A DNA stretch of 64,000 nt from Dillenia suffruticosa (lineage: Eukaryota > Streptophyta > Magnoliopsida > Dilleniales > Dilleniaceae). Under the pieces are notes generated by a model. That model was not told where the DNA came from and did no database searches. It was given only the letters and a program-made list of their open reading frames with translations. Positions 28,810 through 41,945 of this stretch are shown here, piece by piece. How positions within the stretch are numbered: the first letter of the stretch is position 1; every line of letters starts with the position of its first letter. The DNA lies in assembly GCA_033439265.1 (NCBI GenBank), contig JAVTVX010000035.1, positions 20,920,001-20,984,000 of the forward strand, written 5' to 3'. A program made the translations under genes and the position numbers.

Positions 28810-29985
28810 GCTTTATCAACGGGGGAAAATGATTCCTGTGGGGATTTAAACTCTTAAGAAGATGAGGAAAAGAGTTAAGTCACTGGCACTTTACATGCAA
28901 AATTTTGTTTTCCGACAATTTTTGAAGCTGAAAAAATCAGCAGTAAGTTTGCAGCTCCAATAATATTTATATCGGTGATTCCCTAAGGGCTTCTGCGGGT
29001 GTGGCTTAGGCGGATAAACCTTGAAAATATCAGTTTGTTGTTTTGTGGAAGTCATTGGTACTTTGGAAATGCTTGTAGATCAACTTTTCCTCATTTTCAC
29101 GGTTGTCAGAACTTACCTTCTAGACTGAAATATCTGATGAAGAAAAATTTATTAAATCCCTGCAGGGAAAATGCCATGTTATCCTCCCATGATCCACAAA
29201 ATAAATGGAGAGCTCCAAGATATTTGGCAAAAAAAAAAAAGGTGACATTGATAGCTAATGGTAGATTATTAAGGATTTGCCAATAGTTTGTTCACTGCTT
29301 GTTGCCATTCTATAGAGCTTTCCTCTTCCCAAGCACAGGATTTTTTTTTTTTTTTTTTCTGTGCCGACTCTTCAAATTGTTATGTCAGGTGAATTTTTCA
29401 GACTAAAACCCATTGAATTGCCAACATTGACACTTACATGTGCTCCATTGGGTTAGCGTTGATGGATAGCTTTACTCTAATTGAACATAAATTTACTTTT
29501 TTAGACTCAATTATGTGGTTACTTGAAGCACCACATGAATGCATGTGGCGCCTCCATGAGTTGTCTGTGCTGCTTGTGATGTGCTCGTATGTACTCCGAA
29601 CAGGCCAGGGTTTAGTTGTTTCTTTATACCATTATAGAGGCGGGGACTCGAACTTAACCATATTTTCTCGCCGTACGGCAGATCAAAATAAAAAATTAAT
29701 TATTAAAATTATAAAATTTAAAATGGCAATCCTTAAGATACCAGAAAATAAAATGAATTTGATATATGATATTTGAATCAATTTGTAAAAATCACATCTT
29801 ATCTCCACCGTGTCAAATTCCAGACACCGGAAGGGTATTTGAGTAATTTAAGTGCATCTCTCTTTCTCCCACTTTGCCCATCGAAGAAATCGAAGAAACT
29901 GAGAAGACGAAGACGAAGACGAAGACGACGGAGGACATCACAAACACAACAATCGACGATTCCAATCAGATTTCCCCGCGAAACA
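28810..29985. other. Intergenic between ATP synthase subunit g and PLA2 genes
   Basis: Contains the 3' untranslated region of the ATP synthase gene, a poly-T run at about 29341-29359, and the 5' leader of the PLA2 gene with a GAAGAC/GAC repeat at about 29895-29930. No gene is recognised. The frame starting near 28999 shows no family features. Confidence 0.6.
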
Positions 29986-31581
29986 ATGTTTCGAGTGACC
30001 CGTGTCGCCGTAGCATTCTTCGTCTTCTTCATCTTCGCCGAGTCTGCAAACTCAGATTCCCAGGTCCTCTGATCTCTCTCTCTCTGTCCCCCTCCCTCCC
30101 TCCCTCTCTATTATATATATATGTATGTATGTCTGTATGTATATATAATTCGTGATTCTTTTGGGCAGAGTAGATGCAGCAAAAGATGTGTAGCAGAGAA
30201 CTGTAACAGTAAGCTAACAATCTTTGATCTTGAATTTGGAATTCCTTTTAGCAAATTAAGTATCTATTTTGATATTTTTGGGCAATTGAAATTGAAGCAA
30301 TCGGGATACGATATGGAAAATATTGTGGAGTAGGATGGAGTGGCTGTCCTGGAGAAAAACCCTGTGACGATCTCGACGCCTGTTGCAAGATTCACGACGA
30401 ATGCGTTGATAAAAGGGGTATTTTCCTTTCTTCGTTATGTTCTTTTCCATTCTAATTCGAAAAGTTATATGATTTCTTCACAAGCACGAAAATGGACACA
30501 GACACTGACGTGTACACAAGCAAACATAATTGAAAATCTTGTTTGAATATTTCATCAATTCTATGATAGGGGAGGAGCATCAATCATATGACAGGGACAC
30601 AAGGGACAGACAGATAATTATAGCATACACAGAGTGCTATTGAAAGTTAAAAAAACTGTTTTTCTGTGTCGTGTTTAAAAGTTGAGGTTTTCAAAATTAT
30701 AAGGCCAGAGCAGAAAAGAAAGAGCTTAAATTCTTTTTAGGTTAGGTTTATCAAGTTGTTTGATGTGGTGATCAAATTGTGTGCTTCTTTATGTTTCGTT
30801 GTTGGAGTTGAGTATTCTCTTATAGAAGAATCTTCTTGTAGGCTGCAATAATCATAAATTCGTTGATTTGCAATGCATTTGGGGTTTGAAGTCGCCCGCG
30901 GGGTTGGGGGAGGGGTTTGGGGATTGTTGTTTTGCAATGCATTTGTGGTTTGACGTCGTGGGTTTTGGGAGGAGGGGGGGTTTGATAATTACGGGGGGAG
31001 AAAGTTGAATTTATCTTACTTAAGGTGGTATAAGGAATCTAACCAGATCCTATGCTTTAAGTGGATTCAAGAGGTTTATGGGTAGGAAGAAAGCTACTTC
31101 GTTTTGTGGTTCAAATCAATTTTGACCAAAATCAAGGAGAGGATAAATTAGTGCACTAGATCATCCAAGTTCACTTGAAAGTTCTTTTAAGCAAATGAAA
31201 TGAAAGCATCTTTTATTTGAGAAGGCATGAAAAAGGGAAGATAAATTCAATTGCAATAACTAGCAGGTCGTCCATCTGTAATGAGGCCACTGCTCACAAC
31301 TGAAGTTCCTAGGCTGTTCAAAAACAGAAATGGAATAGGCCTATTTCTTCATTTGATACTTTTGGTGGATATTTGGTGACCCACAAACATTTTGATTTCC
31401 AGGCATGACTAATGTGAAGTGCCATGAGAAATTCAAGACCTGCATCAAGAAGGTGCAAAAATCTGGGAAGGCTGGATTCTCTAGGGACTGCCCTTATGAT
31501 GTGGCCGTGCCCACAATGGTGCAAGGAATGGATATGGCAATCATGTTAAGTCAATTGGGTAACTCGAGGATTGAACTTTGA
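29986..31581 (+). CDS. PLA2: Secreted low-molecular-weight phospholipase A2
   Basis: Four exons (29986-30063, 30169-30208, 30298-30417, 31403-31581) give 138 residues. The enzyme hydrolyses the sn-2 ester of phospholipids in a calcium-dependent way, releasing lysophospholipid and fatty acid in the secretory path or apoplast. Residues 1-20 are a hydrophobic signal peptide (VAVAFFVFFIFAES). The mature part has 12 cysteines, the calcium loop YGKYCGVGWSGCPG (45-58) and the active-site motif DACCKIHDEC with the His-Asp pair at 72-73. The C-terminal exon has CHEKFKTC, FSRDCPYDVAVPTM and ends SQLGNSRIEL. The final RIEL is KDEL-like, so partial ER retention is possible. The donor-like GGTAACTC at 31557-31564 would allow a splice variant ending just after SQL. 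The start is the ATG that opens the signal peptide. Confidence 0.94.
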
Positions 31582-32189
31582 CTCACTGAAAATTTAATTT
31601 TCTTCTTCATTGCTATTGATGTCTCCATTCTACACCACAGAGTGATGGTAAACAAAAACTCCGATTCATTCATGAAGGTGATTGGTTGAACCCTCTCGGT
31701 TTTTCTTGTTGGGTACATCCATCGTCTCCATCTCAGGTGACTTTGTTACCGCATATACACATTATTGATCATTGAAGTTTCGCCTCTATTTGGTTGGTTT
31801 CTTGAAGTTTATATCCATTGGGTTCTTTTATTATTATTATATATATTTTTTTACCATTCTGGTAAAATGTCGATAGAGTTCTTTATTTGCTTGCTGAATC
31901 TAGAACAATGAGTTCACCTATTCGTCATATTCTAATTATTATGTAGATTTGAGCCCATCAATTGACAGAAATATGTGTAATTCGTTAGAGATTGTGACAT
32001 TATTGTTGGGCTGAAACCCGTACTTAGACATTAAAGCTATTTTAGGGATGAGCTTTAAGTAGTTTGGGATATGAATACCTTGTCAAGCAGAAGATAAAAT
32101 ATATATTTCTAATAACAAACTTCTACGGAAGAGCCCTTATGATAGTTATTCAAGTAGTTCAAAAGCTGGAGGTTGCCAATGATACAATC

Positions 32190-32260
32190 TGGTGGTCATG
32201 GTCTCTCTCTTCTAATTCGGTGATTTCGGTTTAAATCTCAATGTAATAAAAAAAAAGAAA
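32190..32260 (+). mobile_element. Short B-box-containing SINE-like fragment, second family
   Basis: The segment aattcggtgatttcggttta, then aatctcaatg and an A-run, resembles two other fragments at about 32935-33015 and 51920-51990. All have a B-box-like gggattcaaatc core just before the A-tail, as expected of 5'-truncated tRNA-derived retroposons. Confidence 0.4.
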
Positions 32261-32934
32261 AAGCCGGAGGACATCCGGAATCGCTTGTGGAGTACTGTCA
32301 GCTCAACTTTTCTTGTGGTAACCATCTTCCATTTCTCTGACTTCAAAAAACTCTTTTAAAATTCCAAACCTCTTTTGGTAAGTCAAGGAGCTCAAGTGTT
32401 TAAAATGTGGACAGATGCGAGACTATAATTTGCAAAGCCCTCCTATAATGACATGATTCCAATCCAGATTCTTCCCAGAAATGGGCTTGCTTGTTTAGGG
32501 AAGAGCAACTTTTGTTGTTTCTTCGTGTGGATGTTATTTCTTTACCACAAAGTCTTGAAGTTTTAAGGCCTGCAAGAATGTTGAACGACCATGAGAACCC
32601 TTAGCCACCTTATCCAGACAGCATGGTTGCAGGGTTTTGTAGTATACTTCTTCAAAATTGATTTAGGTGGATTTCTTAGCTCTAATTTCAAATCTTTCTC
32701 TTGCTTCTTAGTATATATGTGATCCGCGAATATAAAGTCTAATAACTGAGCTCATTTTCGTGTGTCTTATAAATTCAAGCCAGAATGTATGAACGAGGAG
32801 TATTCATCTGAAAAGCTTGCTTAGTAACAATAATTGAATTGCACGATAATTCTCTCTCTTATCCGTAAATTCTTTTAATTTAGACAAAATTTAATTTTTT
32901 TTCTTTTTAATTTTATTATTTGTACTCTTTTGTC

Positions 32935-33015
32935 TCTAAGGGAACAATCTAGTGGAAACATCCCTTTCTCAATTCTGTGATTCGGGATTCAAATCTCGTT
33001 GTTAAAAAAAAAATA
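32935..33015 (+). mobile_element. Short B-box-containing SINE-like fragment, second family
   Basis: Contains attctgtgattcgggattc and aaatctcgttgtt followed by an A-run. Matches the fragments at 32190-32260 and 51920-51990. Confidence 0.45.
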
Positions 33016-35183
33016 ATTGTAATCTTATTTAAAATGATTTGATTGTAATCTTTGGACCAAACAAATTTAAATCAATATAGGGCATTTTAAGATACATACT
33101 TTCATTTATCTTTATTTATCTATCGTATTTCACTTATAATATGTTTTATTAAGATAAAAGAATTTTATACAAATCATAAAAGTTTGTGGTAAAAGTTAAA
33201 TTTCTTAATAAAAATTTTAAATTATCATTATGTTAAAAATTATTTTATTAAAGATTTTATCAAATTTCAATTGATAGTACTCTTAATTATTCCTTTTTTT
33301 TTTTAAACAGACCCAGCAGGTAAAACTCAAAAAGAAGGAAAATCATTTTTGATCTTTGAAATAAATACAAGTCGTGGACCCAAATAGTAAATAATAATAA
33401 ACTAATAATAAATAAAGACAAGTTGAGTAAGTTTGTTAAGGTTGATGAGAGACCAAAAAAAAATGTAGAAGATATGAAATGATAATAAAATGACATTTTA
33501 TAAATATAAAGAAAATAAAAATATAAATAAATAGGTAAATATAAAAAATATAAAAATTTTTATATAAATATTAATTATTTAAAAAATAATAAAATACTAA
33601 TTTTTTATAATAAAATTTAAAATGATCAATACGTAATTAGTAATCATAAAAATAAATAATTTATTAAATATAAAAAATTGAAAATTTTTTAGAAATGTGA
33701 ATACTTTTTCAAACAAGGAAAACGGAAACGTCGGTGATGAGTTTCCGTCAGCGCCGACGCTTTGTTCCACGTTTTACAAGATTGATCCATAGCTGGCAAT
33801 GGCAATTCTATGCTCTACGCGTTGAGAAAATATATATACCGAGGAAAATTCGACGGCGCCTTCGACGTGGCACGTCCGTGTGCAACATCCCACCGCCACA
33901 TAATTTTGCCCGAACTGTCCCTAATATTCATGATATTATCGCGATATAATATTAACCAATATCTCTTCACGTTCTTTTTGATAATATTAAGATAAAAAAA
34001 AATTCTTCTTTTCCTTTTTATCACCAATACCAATATATTAAATCAGGGGCCTTCAAAACCGGGCTGTGATGTGTAAAACGTTTGGGGATTGGGCTAAAGT
34101 AGAAAAAACTAATCTCTTGGTCAGAGATAAAGTTTATTTTGTGTCCCTTCTTCTAAAGAAACTCGCGGTGAATCAAATCTTTCGATCCTCAAACCAATGC
34201 TAGTATTGTAATTAGTGCTTTAGACTTGCATTTTTTATGCTGAAAGAGCCGGTATCCGAAAATCATTGCATAAGAATAGAGTATATCTTTGCTAGGGTGT
34301 TTTGGTTTGTATTTTTTATGAATTCTTTTTTAGTTTATATCGATCGATATATGAAGTTATATTAATTCGATTTGATATTTATAGTGATTTATTTAAGGAT
34401 TATTATTCTAATATAGTGTGCTCTATATCCAAATCTTAAGTCAGATTTGGGATTTTGGTTATCCCATTATGCCAACTGATTGTTGGTTACTTTTTATGAA
34501 TTCTGGTTATTCTAGTTTGATTGCTTTCTTGCTGATAGATAGTTGGTATAATAGAATATGATATTTGATTATTTAATTAAAATTTTAAATTTAACTATTG
34601 AAAATAAAAAATTACACCTTAAAAAAATAAAAAATAAAAAAAAAAGGTTCGATTGCCTTCTCTGGGCTTTGTTTCCTGGCCTACTTGGGCCGAACCTTGT
34701 TTCTTCTACAACCTTCGTCGTTATGGTACTAGCATGGTGTTTCACCCGAAAAAAAAAAAAGTGGTACTAGGCTGGTGGCCCACCTCTTCGTAGTTATATG
34801 TGTCCTTGAAAACAATATAATATAATGGTACAAATTAGCTCCTTTTATTCTATATTTAAATCTTTATATAACAAAATAATATATATACATGGATACGTGT
34901 ATATTTTGTTTTCTCGCCCAAAAAGGAGAAAAAGAATTCGATAGATTGAAAAGTCAATCCCGTTTTCGTCCTGAAAGGAAAATCTCAATTTCAGATATTT
35001 GTTTTTTCCGTCTACCAAGAAGTCTCGCAAATCTCCAAAATAAAATTCCTCTGGCCTTTAGAATCCAACCCCTAATTTTACTTGGTCCTTAAGATCTCTC
35101 CATACCCAATTCGAATTTCTCTCTCTGCAAAACCGTAATTCTCTCAAATCTTAATTTTATCACAAAATTTTGATCGTAAAGGA

Positions 35184-38100
35184 ATGCTTCATAAGAGCTT
35201 CAAGCCCGCAAAATGGTAAAGTTCCAATCAAATTTATTCAATTCGATTGTTTGTAGGTGTTGAATTTGATTCAGTTGTTTGTGTGTGTTTTGGTGCAGCA
35301 AAACATCCTTAAAACTTGCAGTTTCGAGAATAAAGCTGTTGAAGAACAAGAAGGATCAGCAGGTTAAGGTTATGAAGAGAGATTTGGCCCAATTGCTCGA
35401 GTCGGGTCAAGAACAGACGGCCAGAATTAGGGTAAATGATTTTCTGAATTGGGAAATTTTCTTAAGATGAATTGTGTGATTTCACAGTTGCTTTGTCAGT
35501 GTTGTTGGTGTGGAATTTAAGTAATATAAATTTGGGATCTCTTAGGTTAAGTGATCTGATTATTAATGTTGTTTTGTTGTGAAAATTTTTGAGTTTCTTA
35601 GTCTTGGTTGCGTAGATAAAAAAGTGAAATGGGTGTTTTGATCATAATATATGATTTTCTGTTATTGGGATTTTGGTGTGGACTCTGGATTTTTGTGATC
35701 TGATTTGTTGGTTGTGAACAACTGATATTGCTTTTTTTGGGGGGGGGGCGCTGTGAAATTAATTTGTATTCTTAGCTATGTTACATGGGCTTGTGTCTGG
35801 TTGTTGGAGTGGGGGTTCATGCCTGACATGGTACGTGCCCCATTGAATAAATCTTGCACTAAGAGTAGATGTCCACAGATACCCATGTCCAGTTGACACT
35901 AGTATCGCTAAGGAAGCTGAGCATCCAGAAACATACAAAGTTAGTGGGTTTATATTAAAAGATAGTGAAGTGGCTGTGAGAGTTATATTAATAGCAAGCT
36001 GAAGTTAGAAGTGATTCAATAAAACCAGACCTAATTGTTATTCATAATAAAATGACCTAATTGTTATATAAGAATTATAGGTACCGATAAGATGTGGGTA
36101 GTGATGAACTAAGTGTGTTTAATCTGCCTGATTATAGGAGGCTAGAGAGAGGAAATTTACTTGAAGATTTCTCTCCCTCTCTCTAATATCAGAAAGCATG
36201 CCGGAATTGGGTGGTTTTTCCTTTGTCATGGGATAGGTGTGCTGGGGGTGAGTGTAATTCATAAAAGAATCATGCGCTTAGTTTCAATGTTCTGCTAAAT
36301 CAATCAAACAAGATGATATTGCCAGGGTTCTTTAAACTGTTTTGGTATCTGGCCTAGTGAAGTTGAGCTGATTTAGAAATCTTGCTGCTTTTGGGCATAG
36401 TTAGCACCTTGGTGAGTGATATGTGGAAGTCTGGCAGATGAAGCAGAAATGAGTTAATGAGCTAATGAGCTAATGAGCTAATGAGCTAATGAGCTAAGTA
36501 AGAATGTCGATGGAAATGACCAGTATTTATTATCCCTTTGAAATTTTAGAATAGTAGAGGATAACTATTTAACTGATCTTGTGCTATATTGCCCTTACCG
36601 GTAGAGCCAATGAGGGTTGTGTATATTTATCTTGAATTTTTTTCCCATTTCCCCTATGTCTCTTTCTTGGTATTTGGGATTCTTGTATCGAAATTTTATT
36701 TTTGTTCTTTTCCAGGTTGAACATGTAGTCAGAGAGGAGAAGACAATAGCAGCATTTGATCTTATTGAGCTATATTGTGAACTTATTGCTGCACGCATGC
36801 CAATCATTGAATCACAAAAGTATGTAATTGTTAGATTTATGAGCAACGATAAAATTCTTTACAGAAAACTCCTCTCATCTTAAGCTCTTTTACGCGTTGT
36901 TTTTGTGGTCTTTGCCAATGTCCTTACTTAGTATTGACATTTTTGTTTAGGAATTGCCCAATTGACTTGAAGGAAGCAGTAGCAAGTGTCATATTTGCAT
37001 CCCCAAGATGCGCAGATATACCTGAACTCCAAGATGTCCGCAAACATTTGACAGCCAAATATGGTAAGGAGTTTGTCTCTGCTGCGATTGAGCTACGTCC
37101 AGAATGTGGTGTCAGCCGCCTAGTAAGTTTACAGCCTATTCAGAACCTTTTTTTTCCCACCAGTTACTCTGTAAGTTTGGTAAATTTTTTTAGTTAATGC
37201 CTTGTAATTATCCTCTTGTTTCAGTTGGTTGAGAAATTATCAGCTACAGCTCCTGATGGTCAAACTAAAATAAAGATCTTAACAGCAATTGCTGAGGAAC
37301 ATAATGTTAACTGGGATCCCACAACATTTGGAGAAAAAGAATCAAAACTTCCTGTGGATTTGCTTGTAAGTTATCATTAAGTTGAAATTCTTATTTTTTT
37401 TTCCTTATTATAATTCATTGTTCAAGTAGTTTAAATTACAAAGCCATCAGCACTTGTTTTAAGTTACTTCTGACAATTGCATGAAAAGCTTATGGTTATT
37501 ACATGTTCTGCAGAATGGACCGAGTACATTTGCGCAGGCTAGTACGATTTATGCACAACCTCCTAATGTCCAAGCTCCATCTGGTCAAGAACAAAAGCAT
37601 GATGCTCCTGTTTATTTTGGTGGCCAAGTTGCCAGGCCAGTACAAGATTCTGCTTCTGCGTATCATGACTCTTATAGAACAGAAACCCTTGCTGCCTCTC
37701 ATCCTGAACATAGACCTTCAGGTTTGTTAAGTGTGATCGATAACAATAAATGATTCTTTTGATGGTTATAGCTCTTTCCTGTTATTAGGTTAGTGGATTT
37801 ATCGGCTCTCATTTTGCAGGAAAAGAATCGGAAATAACAGAATTTAGGCACTCTCCGGCAAGGAATGCTTTGAGGGGTGAAGAGAGCTGGAATATGGGAT
37901 TTAAGGATGCAACTTCTGCTGCACAAGCAGCTGCTGAATCTGCGGAACGAGCAAGTTTGGCCGCTAGGGCGGCAGCAGAACTTGCAAGTCATGGAAAGAT
38001 TTCTAGGCAGCATTCTGCAGAATCTCAGAAGTCCTCCGGTTATGATTTGAGGGATGGGGCACCTGGAGACTACGCTGGCTCATACTTACATGGAGAGCGT

Positions 38101-40509
38101 TTTGTCACAGACAGAGGGAACAGCTCTGACAACAGAAATACCGTGCAAAATGAACGTACAACTGGAGTACAGAATTCCTCTGTTCATGATGTGAGGAATG
38201 AAGTGCCTGCAAATTATACAGGCTCAAATTATCATGTACAAAATGAGCGTGCAGCTGGAATTGTTGAAGGGTTTCAAATGGAACCGCAGCAGTCCTATGT
38301 TTATGATGTTAAGAATGAGGAACCTGGACATCATAATGATTCAAATTTGCATAGAGAACATCTGGCCGAAAACAACATGGATACCTCGTTTCATGGTAGA
38401 AATTCAGCACAAAACCAATATGTGGGTGGCTCTGGTGAGGGATTTTATAAGGATAATGATACTAGTGCAGATAGAGCTAGCTGCTCAAGTTCTATGCGAG
38501 CCAGTAGAGCTTCTGTTGATGCACCAGTAAATACACTGCAACAGAAAGATGGATATTCTCAAAGTATCTCTTCTGAAGCAAAGAAAAGAAGTTCTGGAGT
38601 AGCTGACATCTTTGTAGGTGGCAAAGATGGTAAAAATGATGAGAACAAGGGTCACTCTGGAGAAGTAGGTTTAGGAAGAAAATCTAGCGAAGTTTCCTAT
38701 CATATTCATAGCAGTATTGGTGAAGATTACAATGTCTTCTTTGATTCAGCTAAAGAAAGTGAGGATCTTTTGGGAAGTATCATCGAGGGAGATGTTAAGC
38801 AACCAAATCAAGATGATAATGCTGCTGTAGTTTTTGATGACTATGGTTCATATGATGACGACTACAGGTTTGACGGTGGGAATGGAGGTCAAGAATCAAA
38901 TATAGGGTACTCATCCCCTAATGGAACTTCACCAAAGCACCGCTCAGTAGATACGGAAACTTGGAGCTCTAGGCAAAAAACCAGAGACTCGCTATTGAAT
39001 TCTGGGTCAGGATCAGTTTTATTTGCGGAAAGACAAACATCTTCTGTGTTTTCTGAGAGTGTAACTGAATCGGTTGCTACTTCACAACCGGCTGAGATGT
39101 TGCCCGCAAATTTTGATCATTCAGATGGGCCAAGTTCAGGAAGTGAAGATGAGCATGAAAACTTCAAGCCTAAGCAGAATGTCTCACAATCCAGTCCAAC
39201 TCAGTGTATCAATCTTAGTACAGAAGAGTTCTCTCAGAGAAAGGGAAAATTGGAAACAGACAAACCACAGAGAGAAGAACAGATTGCTGATTCTCCATCC
39301 AAGTGGCGTTCCAGTGACCTTTCCAAGAGTCTCCTGCCTTCAAGAAGTGATATTTCTGTGACAGGTAATCAGGATCACATATTACATTCGGTTGATGAAG
39401 TGAAAGTTCAACCCTCTCGTCAGTTATCAAATCTCTCATCAGGTCCTGAATTTGAGGATGATCTCTCGATGTCAATGTCAGCCGATATGGAGAAAGATTC
39501 TGGAATTGAAGGCCAATCAAGTCTGGATGGCGATGAATGGAAATTTGGGAGACTTATAGGTGGCTTCCGAAATAAGGGTTATGTGCAGCCCCCTTATGCT
39601 CGAAATCCCTCAACTGATTCTTCATTTATGTCCGAACAAGCAGAGGTAGAAACTTCTAGCAGTCATGAGCGTTCCACAATTCTTGTTTCCCCCAAATTTG
39701 ACGTGTCTGTTACTTCTGAGGTTTGTGAACAAGAAGACAAGTACAACCAGAATATTACCCCAAAGATAAACAGAAAGTCAAGAGCAAGTCCTGCAGTCAA
39801 GTCTTATGATACGGATGAGGATAGTTCTGATGAGGAATTCTTACAGGAGGCCTCTATTAGCAACAGGAGGCTATTTGATCAGTATGCAGCTGTACAATCA
39901 GATAATCAATCCACTTCGAAGGCCCCAGTTCCTTTCTTTGATTCAGATCAGGAGGATACTCCAAAACAAACTTTGACACACAAAAGTAGTCTTGCTGGTG
40001 GAATTTCTCGAAGGACAAAAGTTTCTCCAATAAAATCTCAAATTAGTTCTTCAAGGGTAACCACTTCATCTGAGGCTTCACAGGTAACAACTACGTCTGA
40101 GATAACAACTTCGGACATCGGAGTAGAGAGGAAACCATCCTCAAGGAGTACACATGCCAAGGATTTTGTAACAAAGCCAATCTACCAGAACATGGAGCTG
40201 CCAAAATCAAACGAAAAAGGAGCGTTTGAGCCAATGAGAGAGTCCAAGTTTGTTCCTCAGGCAATACTAAAATCAACTTTGATTGAGCGATCATCTACCC
40301 CTGAGAAGACAAAGATATCAGGCAGCACTGAAAGACAATCCTCGGATGCTTCTTTGAAGACTGCCTCATTTAGTAGTGTAGAGAGTACAAAGACAGCTAG
40401 CTCGGTCAGTGAGACTCGCTCAAAGAAGTCTAGTCATGTGCACCCTAAGCTTCCTGACTATGATGATTTGGCTGCTCGCTTGCAATCTCTTAGAACCAAT
40501 AGTGAGTGA
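35184..40509 (+). CDS. ISTL: IST1-like protein (regulator of Vps4 activity in the MVB pathway), large plant form
   Basis: Seven exons (35184-35215, 35299-35431, 36716-36819, 36951-37122, 37225-37365, 37514-37721, 37820-40509) give 1159 residues. IST1 is an ESCRT-III-related protein that binds CHMP1/DID2 and regulates the AAA ATPase Vps4 (SKD1) in multivesicular body sorting. The IST1 domain spans about residues 1-190: MLHKSFKPAKCKT, KNKKDQQVKVMKRDLAQLL, ARIRVEHVVREEK, CPIDLKEAVASVIFA and GVSRLLVEKLS. Exon 6 and the 2.7-kb exon 7 encode a long Ser/Asp/Glu-rich, probably disordered tail, with an Ala-rich stretch (SAAQAAAESAERASLAARAAAELA, described here as about 285-310) and three imperfect repeats around 38040-38375. 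The last residues DYDDLAARLQSLR fit a MIT-interacting motif, expected to bind Vps4 or LIP5. The first exon codes for fewer than 11 residues. Confidence 0.94.
36450..36497. repeat. Short tandem repeat, 10-bp unit, in an IST1-like intron
   Basis: Five consecutive copies of gagctaat with a shared a/g spacer (period about 10) lie in intron 2. Confidence 0.8.
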
Positions 40510-40980
40510 GTGTAGTGCCATGCTCGGAAAAAAAAAAGAATATATTTTGATTATTTTTGCTCTTACTATGGTTTTTCCTTTTGAATTATGATTTGATAAT
40601 ATACTACTGTTCATAATCTGGGACTGTAATGAAATTGAATAGAATGATTATTGTACCCATATACCATCTGTCCAGAGAAAGGGGGTGAAGAATAAGGTTT
40701 TTGTTTGTGATTTCTTTTTTGTAAATTTGTGGGGACATTTCTTTAGGCAATTATGAGATGATTGTTCCTTGTTTGGGCTTTTGATATTGAAATCAAAGGT
40801 ATATGATTTTCATATTGTTTCCACCATCAGTGTATTTGCCTTTACCCTTGCTTTTTTTTTTTTTTGGGGGTTGTGGAAGTTACCATTGTGCATTTTCTAG
40901 TTTATGCCCCGTATTTGAACGGGTTAGTTTGGTCGCAGGTGAGGTGAAATTTGATCACACAAGCGGTGGTTTCAATGACC

Positions 40981-41017
<37 letters not shown>

Positions 41018-41665
41018 CTGTCGAGTCTAATATCCTATCATTGAATCCATAAGACGTTGGTCTCTTTTATACTCTCATTGTACTTAACATGGAAGTTCAT
41101 ATTATCCACAAATTATTTTCAGATACTGCAAAATAGCACAACTTTCAGTGTGAATCATCTTCTAATATGGGTTTTACTTGGGTTGGTTCAAATTTGAGGG
41201 ATGATCCATGATCTTTTCTCTTCTTCATTGTACATTACATTTTACTATCCATATGTCAATGGCCAAATCCTCATCCTCCTAGACCATTGTTTGTAAGAAT
41301 GGCATGAACTTAGAATCAGATCAGTTTCTCCCTGATGGTCTTTTCAAGAGTCTCAAAATACCCAAAAAGTTTGTTGAAGGGTAGAATTTCCAGGTTGATA
41401 GTTTCTACGTTTTACTTGTAATTCCTCTCGCACTTTGATTACTTTCCTTTCGTGTGAATTTTTCAATTCCCTTCTATGTAATTCCATTTGCAAAAGAGAA
41501 TGCAAAAAATTATTGTATAAAAAAATATAAAACGATCAAATATATAATTATAATCATAAAATAAATAATATAAAAAAATAAAAATTATATATTTATTTTG
41601 ATTCATAATTATCATACATTTTCGACTAAGTTGTAATTTTTTCTTTTTCTTTTTGGAGAAAATAA
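40510..41665. other. 3' flank of IST1-like gene with CT microsatellite
   Basis: Holds the 3' untranslated region, a poly-T run at about 40851-40865 and a pure CT repeat at about 40981-41013. No further gene is seen. Confidence 0.6.
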
Positions 41666-41945
41666 CTAGAAAAAAAGGGGTAATAGCCCAAAATAAACTA
41701 AAAAAGGCAAAAAAGAGAACACCGAAAGAAAGAACGAAAGAGGGACTTCAGTAATTGCTCCTATCCATTTCTCTCCGGCTGCCCATTGAGCTAATAAATG
41801 AGCTGAATAATTTGCATCTCTGTGTTGACACGTCTTGGATACAAAATATGAATTATGAGGATGAATTATATGTATCATTGCAAATAATTAAAATTTTTTT
41901 TTTTTTTGATTAAACTCAGAAATTCACTTCATTAAGATCTGGAAC
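41666..41945 (-). mobile_element. Non-LTR retroelement (LINE-type) fragment with RNase H-like end
   Basis: Minus-strand frame 41878-41666 reads SKTCQHRDANYSAHLLAQWA followed by AGEKWIGAITEVP. The pattern H-R-x-A-N-x-x-A-H-x-L-A-x-W-A is that of the C-terminal end of RNase H-like domains in plant non-LTR retroelement polyproteins and in genes derived from them. Just upstream (minus strand, 41945-41890) is a piece ending in a run of about 14 A that looks like another element's 3' end. The fragment is truncated at both ends and is not a working gene. Confidence 0.5.

Larger units (their letters stand above)
31582..35183. other. Intergenic between PLA2 and IST1-like genes
   Basis: AT-rich with no recognised gene. 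Two short tRNA-like fragments ending in A-runs lie at about 32190-32260 and 32935-33015. A small less AT-rich patch at about 33720-33910 has overlapping short frames without recognisable motifs. The last 100 bases are a CT-containing leader of the IST1-like gene. Confidence 0.55.

Noticed and set aside
28999..29286. 95-codon open frame after the ATP synthase subunit g gene
   Set aside because: Starts inside the likely 3' untranslated region, includes a poly-A stretch and shows no family features.
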